In this document: positions 1 to 7,737 of the stretch, one piece after another
How the letters are laid out: the number at the start of each line of letters is the position of its first letter
Numbering within the stretch: the stretch's first letter is position 1
Source: Pseudomonas sp. BCA17
GTDB lineage: Bacteria > Pseudomonadota > Gammaproteobacteria > Pseudomonadales > Pseudomonadaceae
Assembly (NCBI RefSeq): GCF_004519405.1
Contig: NZ_SGWI01000001.1
Coordinates: forward strand, 434,001 to 498,000
Direction: 5' to 3'
DNA: 64,000 nucleotides
Notes under the pieces: model-generated
Seen by the model: the letters and a program-made list of their open reading frames with translations, nothing else
What the model was told of the DNA's origin: nothing
Database searches by the model: none
Position numbers and translations under genes: made by a program

Positions 1-1372
1 CACCCGAGTCGACGGCAACCGCAAGAATGCCCAGGCCGACACCGCACGGATGCCGGTACCGCTCTTTCAGCAGTTCATCCAGCACCGCCCAGGTGCGTTC
101 GTCCGAAGGGTCACCCGCGATCACACGGTGGTCGATGACCCAGCGCTCCATGCCGACGCCCCAGCCCATTGCCATGAACTCCAGGCGGTCGGCCTGCACA
201 TCGACAGCACCGGTGATCATCATCACGGCGGCGGGTATCGCACCAAGGGAGAACCCCTCCCGCCGTGCGCGCTCGATCAGCACCGATGCCTTGGTCTGCT
301 CTTGTGCGCTGTCCCAAACCTTCGCTAGACGAGTGTTGTAGAACACCTGCATAGGTTCCAGGTCGCCCTTTGCCTGAGCTTTTTTGGCCTTTTCGAACTG
401 CCTGGCGAGTGTGCGCCAGTCCATCCAACCAGGAGGGGAATACAGCGCATTCAGATGAAAGCCGACCGTCTCGCCATCGCCTTGTGCCTGAGAACGCCAC
501 TCACCCTGGGCCAACATTTGACCCTTGAAGTGTTCTTCAATCAGCACGTCACAGTCCATCCCGGACGCTGCGCACTTGTAATGCACCACACTAAAATCTG
601 CAGAATAGAGAAGGTTTTCCCATTCAAGTACTTGCATGTGACCGCAGTATGGGCATGGAACGTAGTAATACCGCTGGTCGCTGGACTCGAACAGGTCGTT
701 GATACGCGAAGCGCCCTTGATTGTCGGCGAACTGGAGAAATAGAACTTGGCGTTGCGGCCGAACGTGCTGCCCCGCGTTTCTGCCAACTCGATAGGATCG
801 CCCTCTTCGCCTACGTCAACTTCCCACCGGTCGATCTCATCGCCATAGATATAACGCGCCGACAGCTCTGAAAGGTTGGCTGCAGATCCCGCAGTGGTTA
901 CATAAAGTGAGCCGCCCTCGAACTCCTTGGTGTCCATGGTATTGCGTGCATCTCGCGACCTGGTGGAAGCGACACGCTTACGCAACACAGGTGTGGCTTT
1001 GATGGTTTTGTTGATTCTGGAGGACACCCGTTTTGCCAGGCCCAGACTAGGCAACAGCGCGAGGATATTCGACGGAGCCATATGAATCAGGCCTCCGATC
1101 CAATTCAGGCCAATCTGCGTTTTCATCAGTTGCGATGCGACCATAGTGATCACACGCTTGCAGGGATGCGCCGGCGAAAGGCACCGCATGGGTTCACGAG
1201 CGTAGGGTGTCCGTGAGGTGCGATACTGGCCTGGCTCAGCAGCCCCGGTATCACGCGGGATCCGCATATACTCATCAGCCCACTGATCAATCCAGACATC
1301 CGGATCAGGTTTTAGCCCACGGAAATATGCTTCACGGTAAACCTCTTCACCATCAGGCATTTGCGTATGCAT
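1..1372 (-). CDS. Phage terminase large subunit, GpA-like (3' end outside window)
   Basis: This is the packaging motor ATPase/nuclease that cuts and translocates phage DNA into the prohead. I translated it by hand from ATG 1372; the frame stays open to the window edge, so about 457 N-terminal codons are present and the C-terminus is missing. Visible features are a Walker-B-like YGDEIDRW, a zinc-ribbon-like CPYCGHMQ followed by a downstream C, and the start of the nuclease region (ITGAVDVQADR), all typical of the lambda GpA family (PF05876). The ATG lies 4 nt after the stop of the small subunit, so the two are co-translated. The Shine-Dalgarno is weak, which fits coupling. Confidence 0.9.
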   Translation of the reverse strand, partial: MHTQMPDGEEVYREAYFRGLKPDPDVWIDQWADEYMRIPRDTGAAEPGQYRTSRTPYAREPMRCLSPAHPCKRVITMVASQLMKTQIGLNWIGGLIHMAPSNILALLPSLGLAKRVSSRINKTIKATPVLRKRVASTRSRDARNTMDTKEFEGGSLYVTTAGSAANLSELSARYIYGDEIDRWEVDVGEEGDPIELAETRGSTFGRNAKFYFSSSPTIKGASRINDLFESSDQRYYYVPCPYCGHMQVLEWENLLYSADFSVVHYKCAASGMDCDVLIEEHFKGQMLAQGEWRSQAQGDGETVGFHLNALYSPPGWMDWRTLARQFEKAKKAQAKGDLEPMQVFYNTRLAKVWDSAQEQTKASVLIERARREGFSLGAIPAAVMMITGAVDVQADRLEFMAMGWGVGMERWVIDHRVIAGDPSDERTWAVLDELLKERYRHPCGVGLGILAVAVDSG

Positions 1373-1376
1373 GGGC

Positions 1377-1934
1377 TTAACTCGTGTTCAGTGCATGTTC
1401 AAGGTCGGATGAAGACATACGTTCAGCGTCCTCTAAAGAGCGGCGGATCGCCGCCGTTAAGTGCCTCTCGATTTGCCATGGATCAGTCATCGCTGCCAGC
1501 TCAGGCGCGAGCTGTGGAGACATTCCTAGGAGCTGATCCCGCAAAAGACGTCCGGCGTTGTAAGCACCGGTTTCAACAGCTTCGCGCTCGACCAGAGAAC
1601 CCTGCTGTTTGTGAAAGTTGGCTTGCTCCTGCAGTGCCAGGTAATGCTCACGCAGCGCACGAGACTTTTGAAAGTCTGCCGCCTGCCCAACTTGCGGCAC
1701 CGCAGGTTCTTCGGCGGCGTTTTGAGCCTCCCTTTGAAGGCGAAGCCGGTTATGGCGGTCCGCGACAGCGGCTTTACTCGGATCAGCAGAGTCAGCGAGC
1801 AAAGCCTCGGTGGCTTCTAGGTCGACTTTGCCGTCGTGAGTCAGCACCAGCCGATCCTGATTAGCCAATTTAGAAACATACGATTTGGCCCAACCACGTC
1901 GCGCCGCAAACTCCGTTTTGCTGATTATGGTCAT
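1377..1934 (-). CDS. Phage terminase small subunit-like DNA-binding protein
   Basis: A 185-residue protein directly upstream of the large terminase. Its N-terminus (SKTEFAARRGWAKSYVSKLA) reads as a winged/helix-turn-helix DNA-binding segment, like Nu1-type small subunits, followed by a long charged helical region (residues about 60-110) suited to oligomerisation. By position and architecture it should recognise the packaging site and recruit the large subunit. The ATG at 1934 has AGGA about 9 nt upstream. A cluster of GTTCAC repeats just upstream (1948-2007) could be its binding site. The assignment rests mostly on synteny; sequence-level recognition is moderate. Confidence 0.7.
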   Translation of the reverse strand: MTIISKTEFAARRGWAKSYVSKLANQDRLVLTHDGKVDLEATEALLADSADPSKAAVADRHNRLRLQREAQNAAEEPAVPQVGQAADFQKSRALREHYLALQEQANFHKQQGSLVEREAVETGAYNAGRLLRDQLLGMSPQLAPELAAMTDPWQIERHLTAAIRRSLEDAERMSSSDLEHALNTS

Positions 1935-1947
1935 GATGGAATGTCCT

Positions 1948-2009
1948 GTTCACCCAATGAATCCGGGGTAGTTCACCTGTTCACCTCAGTTCACTAAGCT
2001 GGTGAACTG
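1948..2009. repeat. Cluster of GTTCACC heptamers upstream of terminase genes
   Basis: GTTCACC occurs at 1948-1954, 1971-1977 and 1979-1985, GTTCACT at 1989-1995, and the inverted copy GGTGAAC at 2001-2007. The last two form an 8-bp hairpin (CAGTTCAC/GTGAACTG, 1987-2009). The cluster lies 14-73 bp upstream of the small-terminase start codon. In lambda the terminase-binding R sites of cosB lie in the equivalent place, so a packaging-site role is plausible, but this is inference. Confidence 0.45.
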
Positions 2010-2206
2010 TTCGCTAACGCTTTCCCGCGGGTTTCATGCCCCGTGTCCCTCGAATGCCGCCAGGGTCCCCGAGGACTTTTCGGCGCACCATTTTGAAGCG
2101 TGCCGCTACAGACCACGTATTTCGTGGCCTCCAGGGCATCATGCCTGACCGCTGCCCGACGGCGGCACATCGCACACGCCCAACCGCTTAGCGGCCCAGC
2201 GCTCAT
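1994..2206 (-). CDS. Possible small phage protein, unknown
   Basis: A 70-codon open frame lies between the holin and terminase genes and overlaps the holin 3' end by 68 nt. The product is basic (many Arg and His) and has no recognisable domain. There is no clear Shine-Dalgarno at ATG 2206; an internal ATG at about 2170 is an alternative start. Its 3' end overlaps the GTTCAC repeat cluster. I list it because the slot between lysis and packaging genes often carries a small gene, but it may be non-coding. Confidence 0.25.
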   Translation of the reverse strand: MSAGPLSGWACAMCRRRAAVRHDALEATKYVVCSGTLQNGAPKSPRGPWRHSRDTGHETRGKALANSSPA

Positions 2207-2483
2207 ACAGCCCGATGGCGACGTCGGCGCCGGCCATCGCGGTGAGGCACCCGATGCTGCCTGCCGCCAGGACCGACATGCCCGAAGCGTGCAGCAACAT
2301 CATGGTGGAAAGCCCGCAGACCACGCAGGCCCCGGATCGAAGGAGCAAGCGGCGAATCAAGGACCAGCCGCTTACCCCCGCTTTGTCGGCTCGCCATGCC
2401 TCGCCGGATATGCCGCCGACCAGGGAAAGTACGATCACCATCCAGATCGGCATATCAATAAGCGCTTGCTGCTCGTTCGTCAT
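2139..2483 (-). CDS. Putative phage holin
   Basis: A 114-residue small membrane protein with hydrophobic segments at about residues 11-27 (MPIWMVIVLSLVGGISG), 45-66 and 66-85, interrupted by basic loops (WRADKAG, IRRLLLR). This matches the three-helix phage holins that permeabilise the inner membrane to time lysis. The start is ATG 2483, preceded by GGGGTAGGGCG, a good Shine-Dalgarno; a longer in-frame extension to 2633 has no such site and reads as non-coding. No endolysin is visible in the window; it may lie beyond the left edge. Confidence 0.7.
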   Translation of the reverse strand: MTNEQQALIDMPIWMVIVLSLVGGISGEAWRADKAGVSGWSLIRRLLLRSGACVVCGLSTMMLLHASGMSVLAAGSIGCLTAMAGADVAIGLYERWAAKRLGVCDVPPSGSGQA

Positions 2484-3010
2484 CGCCCTACCCCATAAAC
2501 GCAAAAACCCGGCGCAATGGCCGGGTTCAGTGTGGTGGTGTGTCCCGCTGCTTGCGGTCGCACCTATCGAAGATGGGTACTTTTTACAGGTGGATTTTAC
2601 TGGCAGCAAGCGGGTTTTAATGCCATAGCGCAATACGGGTGCAATACAGGTAGGACGCGGGTGTAAAGCAGGTACAACGCACTCAATCGGTTATCGCTTC
2701 AGGTGCCCTGTCTTACCTGTCCCACTATTCTGAATCGAAGTAAGACAGCTACAGGTCCCTGAATTCAGGGCCCTGCCCTACTGTCCTACCTTTTTTACTT
2801 TTCTCTTGTGTATAGAGAGAAAGCTAAAAGCACGCTTGCGCGCCATGGGCGCGACTACGTCCCCGCTATGCTCATGTGTGCGTGAGGCGGGTGAAGGTTG
2901 GACAGTAGGACAGCCCAGTAACGGCGCGGCCTGCACCTGTCCAACTGCACTAAATGCGAGTCGGACAAGGTGGGGTAGTAGGACAGTGGCACGAGGAGTG
3001 ACGCAAAGGG
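2484..3010. other. Late-control intergenic region with repeated CTGTCCTAC-type motif
   Basis: This 527-bp stretch between the Q-like gene and the holin holds no convincing gene. It carries an inverted pair CTGTCTTAC (2708-2716) / GTAAGACAG (2740-2748), CTGTCCTACC at 2781-2790, GTAGGACAG at 2905-2913 and 2978-2986, and CTGTCCAAC at 2937-2945. The position matches the lambda pR'/qut segment between Q and the lysis genes, so a late promoter or antitermination site is the simplest reading. The motif's role is inference. Confidence 0.4.
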
Positions 3011-3376
3011 TCATGCAGCTTTTCCCATCAGCATCCCCTGGATGAACACATGCGCGTCATGCAACCGCATGTAATAGGTCCTCGAACTGCAGGCACAGTG
3101 CAACAGCTTCTGCGAGAGAAAGCTTTCGTGGTTGCAGTATTGCTCCCACACTACCAGGGCAAGACGAGGCGGCAGGTGTTTCCTGACGATCAGCTCTATG
3201 TCGGCCGACTCATCCAGCAACACCCGACTACCACGTGTGCCGCGTATCAACTCACCTTTGCACTCCATCAACATGGCGATCATGTTGCCGCCACTCGGTC
3301 CGCCAGCACCGTCTGGCACAGGCGAATGCAGATCCTGCGCCCACAGTTTGAGCATCGCATCGATTCGCTTAATCAA
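3011..3376 (-). CDS. Q-like putative antitermination/late regulatory protein
   Basis: A 121-residue protein just downstream of the primase-helicase and just upstream of the late-gene control region and holin, the slot occupied by Q in lambdoid phages. The C-terminus (SQKLLHCACSSRTYYMRLHDAHVFIQG) reads like a sigma-4-type helix-turn-helix, a feature of Q-like and related regulators. The start is either TTG 3376, overlapping the primase stop by 8 nt, or the internal ATG at 3355. Function is inferred from position and the C-terminal HTH-like pattern. Confidence 0.5.
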   Translation of the reverse strand: MIKRIDAMLKLWAQDLHSPVPDGAGGPSGGNMIAMLMECKGELIRGTRGSRVLLDESADIELIVRKHLPPRLALVVWEQYCNHESFLSQKLLHCACSSRTYYMRLHDAHVFIQGMLMGKAA

Positions 3377-5585
3377 AGCAAGGCTCCTCGATCACCGCCT
3401 GCTGCAACGCAGACACACGCCCCCAACCCGCAGGCTTTTCATAAGCCCACGGCCGCACACCGCTTTTTGGCAGAGCAGGCATACGCCGCTTACGCCAGCC
3501 CAGCCGGTGCATGATCGCCCCGACCCGCATCTGCTCGGGCTTGCCCCAATGTCCGAAGTCCAGCTTCAGCGCCTGGGTCAGGATCTCGTTGCCGGTGGCG
3601 GTTTCGCCGATCTGCGACTCTTCCATCCAAGCCAGGATCGGCCCTTCCCATTCATCCACCACAAAGCGCTCGTCTTGAGCCTCGGCGAACATCTTGGATT
3701 CGTCCTTATTCACCCACCAGATATCGCCCGCTTCAAAGCAGAACAGCGCCTCGGCCCACAGCTGATCGCGGATCTCGCGCAGTTGCTCCAGATCGACCTT
3801 GTTGCAAAACACCGGCCAGTAACGGCGGTTGCCCGTGGCGTCCTTGAGGTACTCCTCTTGGTTAGTGGTGCCCACGAAAACACACTGGCGTGGCACGTCA
3901 TTCGTTCTGCGGCCGTAGCTCTCTCGGTAGGTGTCGGTGGAGGCAGAGAAGAACTGTTTGGCCTTGGTGCTTTCCGCCTTGTTGAAGCTGTCCAGTTCAC
4001 CCAGTTCGACAATCCACTTGCCGCGAATCGCCTGGAAGCTGTCCTTGTCGCCGAGGGCAAAGGGTGTGTCCATGAACCACTCGCCACCGAGCACTCCCAT
4101 GGCCGTAGACTTACCGGCACCCTGCCCGCCTTCGAGGATCATCACCGAGTCTGCCTTGCAGCCTGGGCGCATCACACGGGCGACCGCCGAGATGAGCCAG
4201 CGCTTACCGACCTTGGCCGAGTACTCGCTGGCCTGGACGCCCAGCACGTCGGTCAACCAGGTTTCAACGCGTGGCACGCGATCCCATTCCAACCTCTCCA
4301 GGTACTCACGCACCGGGTGGAAGGCGTGGTCGTGGGCAACCACACTGACCGCCTCGATCACATGGGACGCTTTGACCCGCAGGTTGTATTGCTGCGCGAG
4401 CCACTTCATCACTCGCATGTCGTCAATGTCGGCCCAGTCGCCAGCACCGCCGCCGAAAGGTGCAGACCGCAGCTTGACGATCTTGGAGCTGAATACGCTG
4501 TAGCCGATGACACCGGCCCAGCGTTCGTCATTGCCCAGGATCAGCTCGACGTTTTGCATGTGCGCGATCAGGGAGCCATTTTCGGTGCGAGCCAGTTGGT
4601 CCTTCCAGCCTCCAGCTGCAGGAGGCTTGACCACCGCGAGCACCTGGCGGCGCACGGTCTCCAACCCCTCGGCGACGTGAAGGTCGTTGAAGTCGGTCCA
4701 CTTAATCTCGCGGTCACCGGAGAAAACCGGCGCAACCACCTGACCACCCACGACCAGCGCGGCGTTGCTGGCTTTCTCTTCGCCAGGATTCCAAGGGTCA
4801 CCGTTGGGGCGCTTGGTTTTCCAGTCGTCATCGCGACAGATGATCAGCGGGCAGCCGGGGAAGCGCTCGCGCATGGCCTTCGAGACCGGCAGTAAGTTGC
4901 CCGCGTCGAAGGCGATAGCAACAGTGAGCGAAGTCGCCATGTGCAGACTTGCGCCTGTAGCGTAGCCCTCACACACCAGCACCGGTTCGCCGGGCTCTGG
5001 ATGGGGGCCGATCAGGTGGAAAGCGCCCTCTTTTGACATACCGGGCGGCCAGTACTGCTTATCCCGACCAGTGTCTTCTTGCTTGGTCGGGAAGATCACC
5101 TGCAAGCCGACGATCTGATCGCGCACGTTGCACATGGGCACCAAAAAAGCGCCAGTACGTGGCGCATAGCGAACCTTAAAGCCAACGATCTGCTTTCGAT
5201 CCAGATAGGCGCTTTTGCCCTTTTCGGGCATTCGCTTAAACAGGCCGGCAGCACGATTAGCCGCTCGGCGTGATGCGTTGGCCGCGATCTCGGCGGCCTT
5301 ACGCTTGGCATCTTCCTGGCGAGCGCGCATGACTTCGCGCTCCTCGGGGCTCATGCGTCCGGGCTTGACCTTGATCTTTTGGGTATCGCCAGAACGCCAG
5401 TCACCGAAGCTGCCGAAGATCAGCGTCTCGTTTTTTTCGGTGCGGTGTTCGTGGATGACGTACCAGCCGTTTTTTTCTTTGCCTTTATCCTGGGTGGTTT
5501 TGCAGCGGGTAAGCTTGCCAAATACCAAGGGTTGAGCGGGCTCAAGACCATAGTCCGCGAACTGATTGATCACATCATCGAGCAT
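3369..5585 (-). CDS. Phage TOPRIM primase / VapE-family helicase
   Basis: A replication protein of 738 residues from the preferred start ATG 5585, where an AGAGGG Shine-Dalgarno precedes MLDDVINQF; an upstream ATG at 5690 would run into the preceding gene. The N-terminal half carries a TOPRIM-like segment (VLVCEGYATGASL, IICRDDD) for primer synthesis. The C-terminal half is a VirE/VapE-type P-loop ATPase with Walker A GGQGAGKST, then KWIVELGELDSF (Walker B region), STDTYRESYGRR and GTTNQEEYLKD, the usual VapE signature. It should prime and unwind phage DNA. It overlaps the zinc-finger gene upstream and the Q-like gene downstream, consistent with one leftward operon. Confidence 0.88.
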   Translation of the reverse strand: MLDDVINQFADYGLEPAQPLVFGKLTRCKTTQDKGKEKNGWYVIHEHRTEKNETLIFGSFGDWRSGDTQKIKVKPGRMSPEEREVMRARQEDAKRKAAEIAANASRRAANRAAGLFKRMPEKGKSAYLDRKQIVGFKVRYAPRTGAFLVPMCNVRDQIVGLQVIFPTKQEDTGRDKQYWPPGMSKEGAFHLIGPHPEPGEPVLVCEGYATGASLHMATSLTVAIAFDAGNLLPVSKAMRERFPGCPLIICRDDDWKTKRPNGDPWNPGEEKASNAALVVGGQVVAPVFSGDREIKWTDFNDLHVAEGLETVRRQVLAVVKPPAAGGWKDQLARTENGSLIAHMQNVELILGNDERWAGVIGYSVFSSKIVKLRSAPFGGGAGDWADIDDMRVMKWLAQQYNLRVKASHVIEAVSVVAHDHAFHPVREYLERLEWDRVPRVETWLTDVLGVQASEYSAKVGKRWLISAVARVMRPGCKADSVMILEGGQGAGKSTAMGVLGGEWFMDTPFALGDKDSFQAIRGKWIVELGELDSFNKAESTKAKQFFSASTDTYRESYGRRTNDVPRQCVFVGTTNQEEYLKDATGNRRYWPVFCNKVDLEQLREIRDQLWAEALFCFEAGDIWWVNKDESKMFAEAQDERFVVDEWEGPILAWMEESQIGETATGNEILTQALKLDFGHWGKPEQMRVGAIMHRLGWRKRRMPALPKSGVRPWAYEKPAGWGRVSALQQAVIEEPCFD

Positions 5586-5802
5586 AACGGGCAGCCCTCT
5601 GATCATCGACAGTCTTGCACTCAATACAGAGCGTGCAACCGGGCTGTGCCAAACGACGAGCTTCGGGGATGGGGCTATCGCATTCGTCACAGAACATCAG
5701 CGAATGCTGAGCCGTGTTGGACATCAGCGCCAGGCGTGCAGCGACGGCCTGATCGATCCGCTCTTGCACCAGGTCATTTGCGAAATCAGCGATATCAGCC
5801 AC
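5575..5802 (-). CDS. TraR/DksA-family C4 zinc-finger protein
   Basis: A 75-residue protein with the four cysteines of the TraR/DksA finger (FCDEC...CTLCIEC). Phage TraR-like proteins bind the RNA polymerase secondary channel and mimic DksA/ppGpp. The start is GTG 5802, preceded by GGGGTGGAA; the gene overlaps the CII-like gene by 8 nt and the primase by 11 nt, so it is translationally coupled in the leftward operon. At 75 residues it has the usual TraR size. Confidence 0.8.
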   Translation of the reverse strand: MADIADFANDLVQERIDQAVAARLALMSNTAQHSLMFCDECDSPIPEARRLAQPGCTLCIECKTVDDQRAARYAR

Positions 5803-6313
5803 GTTCCACCCCACAAGTCGTCTGGTTGACGTAGCGGGCGCGGTTGTACATGCCCAACAACCCCTGAATGCCACGAAACACCAACTGACGTATCTCGGCC
5901 AACTCGTGGTCATCGACCTTGCCGTCGCCAATGTGCTTGGCCCAGGTTTCGGACAAATCGGCAACCTGCCGGAAAAACATGGCGATACCCGTAGTCAGGG
6001 TCTCTGGCATGTCGTTGGTGTACGCCTCAGCCAGCTCCTGCCAGATCGTGTCGCCGACAAGGGCGTGCACCGCATCGAGAATGCGACGGTCCTTGGTCAG
6101 TTCTAGGATCTCGCCGAACTCCTGGATGTTGACGGTGTGCGAGGGATGGGTGGGAGATAACTTGTGCTGCAGCGTGGTGGCATTTCGACCGGTGGTGGCG
6201 GCGATTGCAGCGGCACCACCGGGATAGTCCCGTGCGGCGTGGTACAGGGATAATTCGAGCGTCAGTACTTCTCTTTGCGCTCGATCAACACAGCTTAAAG
6301 CTACTCGGCTCAT
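5795..6313 (-). CDS. Phage CII-type regulatory protein (CP76 family)
   Basis: A 172-residue protein resembling the phage regulatory protein CII family (PF06892): an N-terminal helical DNA-binding part (YPGGAAAIAATTGRNATTLQHKLSP) and an acidic C-terminal helical part. It would act as an early transcription activator in the lysis/lysogeny decision. The start ATG 6313 has TAGGA upstream. It is the first gene after the Cro-like gene on the same strand, the canonical cro-cII order. Confidence 0.75.
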   Translation of the reverse strand: MSRVALSCVDRAQREVLTLELSLYHAARDYPGGAAAIAATTGRNATTLQHKLSPTHPSHTVNIQEFGEILELTKDRRILDAVHALVGDTIWQELAEAYTNDMPETLTTGIAMFFRQVADLSETWAKHIGDGKVDDHELAEIRQLVFRGIQGLLGMYNRARYVNQTTCGVERG

Positions 6314-6642
6314 GGCATTAATCCTACTAAGTTGCCAGTGCCCCGCGACATGTAGTGGTGTTACATTTGCCGCGTGGCTTGAAAGGGCCCAAACGCCGGC
6401 CAGATCTTAGGGATCGACACCGGCACCGTGCCGAGGCGAACAATCCGTTGCTCACCTCTGGCGCAACAGCTGCCTAATCTGTGGTGGAAAAGGCAGCAAC
6501 CCAAGACATCCGTGTCTTGGCAGCGCGATAAAGGGAGGTGGTTTGCATGTGGTGTGCCCTCCTACCTTCGTCACGACCCGACAGCACTGTGGTGGTGTGT
6601 GCCGGGAGGAACTGGGCGGCCCTTGGGTCGCCTTTTTTCTAT
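6314..6642. other. Gene-free leader between cro-like and cII-like genes
   Basis: This 329-bp stretch holds no convincing gene on either strand. Its main feature is a plus-strand intrinsic terminator at 6615-6640, which does not serve the known leftward genes. That leaves room for a short plus-strand transcript, similar in position to lambda OOP RNA. Confidence 0.35.
6615..6640 (+). terminator. Rho-independent terminator, plus strand
   Basis: A 7-bp GC-rich stem (GGCGGCC / GGTCGCC, with one G-U pair, 6615-6632) with a 4-nt loop is followed by TTTTTT (6633-6638). The T-tract is only on the plus strand, opposite to the surrounding cro and cII genes, so it ends an unannotated plus-strand RNA or shields the cro 3' end. 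Confidence 0.55.
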
Positions 6643-6903
6643 CTATGCTGCAGCTTTCTGCGGGGCCGACGCGGTGAGCAACCAAGCAGCATCAAACGCG
6701 TTGCCCTTCTGCTTTGCAGCGGTCGCCAAAAGCGCGGCGTATTGGGTTTCACCGGTGTAATCGGTACGGGGAAGACTGGCAGCCAAGCGCCATTTATTGA
6801 GCGCCTGATAGCTCCTTTCACACACCTTGGCGGCGGCACCAATGCCGCCTACTGCTTCAAATGCAAACGCGATGGCGTTCGGAAAATCTGCGGGGTCCAA
6901 CAT
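6643..6903 (-). CDS. Cro-like transcriptional regulator
   Basis: A small DNA-binding protein of 86 residues from ATG 6903, which has GGAGG five bases upstream; an earlier ATG at 6915 lies almost at the predicted transcript start and has no ribosome site. The middle (GGIGAAAKVCERSYQALNKWR) reads as a helix-turn-helix like YdaS/Cro proteins of lambdoid prophages. It is divergent from the CI-like repressor with two palindromic operators between. It should repress the repressor promoter and favour lytic growth. Confidence 0.75.
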   Translation of the reverse strand: MLDPADFPNAIAFAFEAVGGIGAAAKVCERSYQALNKWRLAASLPRTDYTGETQYAALLATAAKQKGNAFDAAWLLTASAPQKAAA

Positions 6904-6916
6904 GGCAGCCTCCATT

Positions 6917-6935
6917 TATCAACTCGCGGTTGATA
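6917..6935. promoter_or_regulatory. Phage repressor operator (OR site at cro promoter)
   Basis: TATCAACTCGCGGTTGATA is a 19-bp site with perfect 7-bp arms TATCAAC/GTTGATA and a 5-bp centre. It overlaps the -10 of the leftward promoter. The same arms recur at 6973-6991, 9255-9273 and 9276-9294. An extra half site ATCAAC lies at 6941-6946. Confidence 0.8.
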
Positions 6936-6960
6936 TTAACATCAACTGACTATTGCGCAA
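6933..6960 (-). promoter_or_regulatory. PR-like promoter for cro and the leftward operon
   Basis: On the minus strand TTGCGC (6960-6955) and TAATAT (6938-6933) are separated by 16 bp. The -10 overlaps the operator at 6917-6935, so repressor binding would block it. The predicted transcript starts about 10 bp before ATG 6915, supporting 6903 as the true cro start. Confidence 0.6.
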
Positions 6961-6972
6961 GCCCTGTGAGAG

Positions 6973-6991
6973 TATCAACTCATGGTTGATA
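6973..6991. promoter_or_regulatory. Phage repressor operator overlapping the cI start codon
   Basis: TATCAACTCATGGTTGATA repeats the operator arms; the central ATG is the start codon of the repressor gene at 6982. Binding here would block transcription or translation initiation of the repressor itself, giving negative autoregulation. Confidence 0.75.
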
Positions 6992-7707
6992 AGAACGAGT
7001 TACGGGCAGCTTTTTCGGCGCGCCTTCACGAAGCACTCGACGATGCCGGTGTACGCACCCGGGGCCGTGGTGTGGATATTCATAATCATCTGAAAGCCGC
7101 CGGCGTGACCAAAAGCACTCAGGCGGTCAGCAAGTGGCTAAATGGCGATGCCATAGCTGAGGCTGACAGCATGGTTGTACTGTGTTCGTGGCTAAAGGTG
7201 CGGAGGGAGTGGCTCGAATATGGCGTACTGCCCAAAGAGCAAACGGGAGACAGTAACGTCCACCAGTTTGGCATGAGGAACGAGGGTAACGTCAGCGAGG
7301 TGACGCGGCGCTTTGGAAAAGTGCCGTTGATCTCATGGGTTCAAGCAGGGGCATGGTGTGAAGCAAATTTTGATCAGCACGACGGTGAGTCATGGCTATC
7401 CTGTCCTGTGCCTATCAGTCGAAGCGGCTATGCACTGAAAGTATTAGGGGATTCAATGACAAATCCTGGACCAGGCCGCAGCTACCCTACCGGATGCATA
7501 ATATTTGTAGACCCCGAAGCAGAAGCCAAGACAGGTGACCGCGTTATTGCGAGGGTTCCACGCACCAACGAAGCCACATTCAAAATACTCGTTGAGGATG
7601 CTGGGCGCCAATATTTAAGGCCTATAAATCCGCAATATCCAGTCATTGATATTACGGAGGAAACGCACATCTGTGGAAAGGTTGTAGGTTCATTCATCCC
7701 TGAATGA
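6982..7707 (+). CDS. CI-like prophage repressor, HTH + S24 peptidase
   Basis: The 241-residue lysogeny repressor. Residues about 10-75 form the helix-turn-helix (TKSTQAVSKWL); residues about 112-240 form the LexA-like S24 domain with catalytic Ser158 (GDSM) and Lys201 (TFKIL). Ala122-Gly123 (VQAGAW) is the expected self-cleavage site, so SOS/RecA-induced inactivation is likely. ATG 6982 lies inside an operator palindrome, with only GAGAG upstream as a weak Shine-Dalgarno. It is convergent with the KAP NTPase gene that follows. Confidence 0.92.
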   Translation: MVDKNELRAAFSARLHEALDDAGVRTRGRGVDIHNHLKAAGVTKSTQAVSKWLNGDAIAEADSMVVLCSWLKVRREWLEYGVLPKEQTGDSNVHQFGMRNEGNVSEVTRRFGKVPLISWVQAGAWCEANFDQHDGESWLSCPVPISRSGYALKVLGDSMTNPGPGRSYPTGCIIFVDPEAEAKTGDRVIARVPRTNEATFKILVEDAGRQYLRPINPQYPVIDITEETHICGKVVGSFIPE

Positions 7708-7737
7708 TCAAGTAGGCAAGCTATCCCGCAAAATTGA

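Noticed and set aside
2778..3014. 78-codon minus-strand frame in the late-control region
   Set aside because: Covers the repeated CTGTCCTAC motifs, lacks a ribosome site and has no protein-like pattern.
3132..4895. 587-codon plus-strand frame antisense to the primase-helicase
   Set aside because: Its composition is that of the complement of a GC-rich gene; the minus-strand frame has clear TOPRIM and VapE motifs.
2531..6600. Identical 13-mer TGTGGTGGTGTGT at 2531-2543 and 6588-6600
   Set aside because: A repeat this short is expected by chance several times in 64 kb, and the contexts share nothing else.
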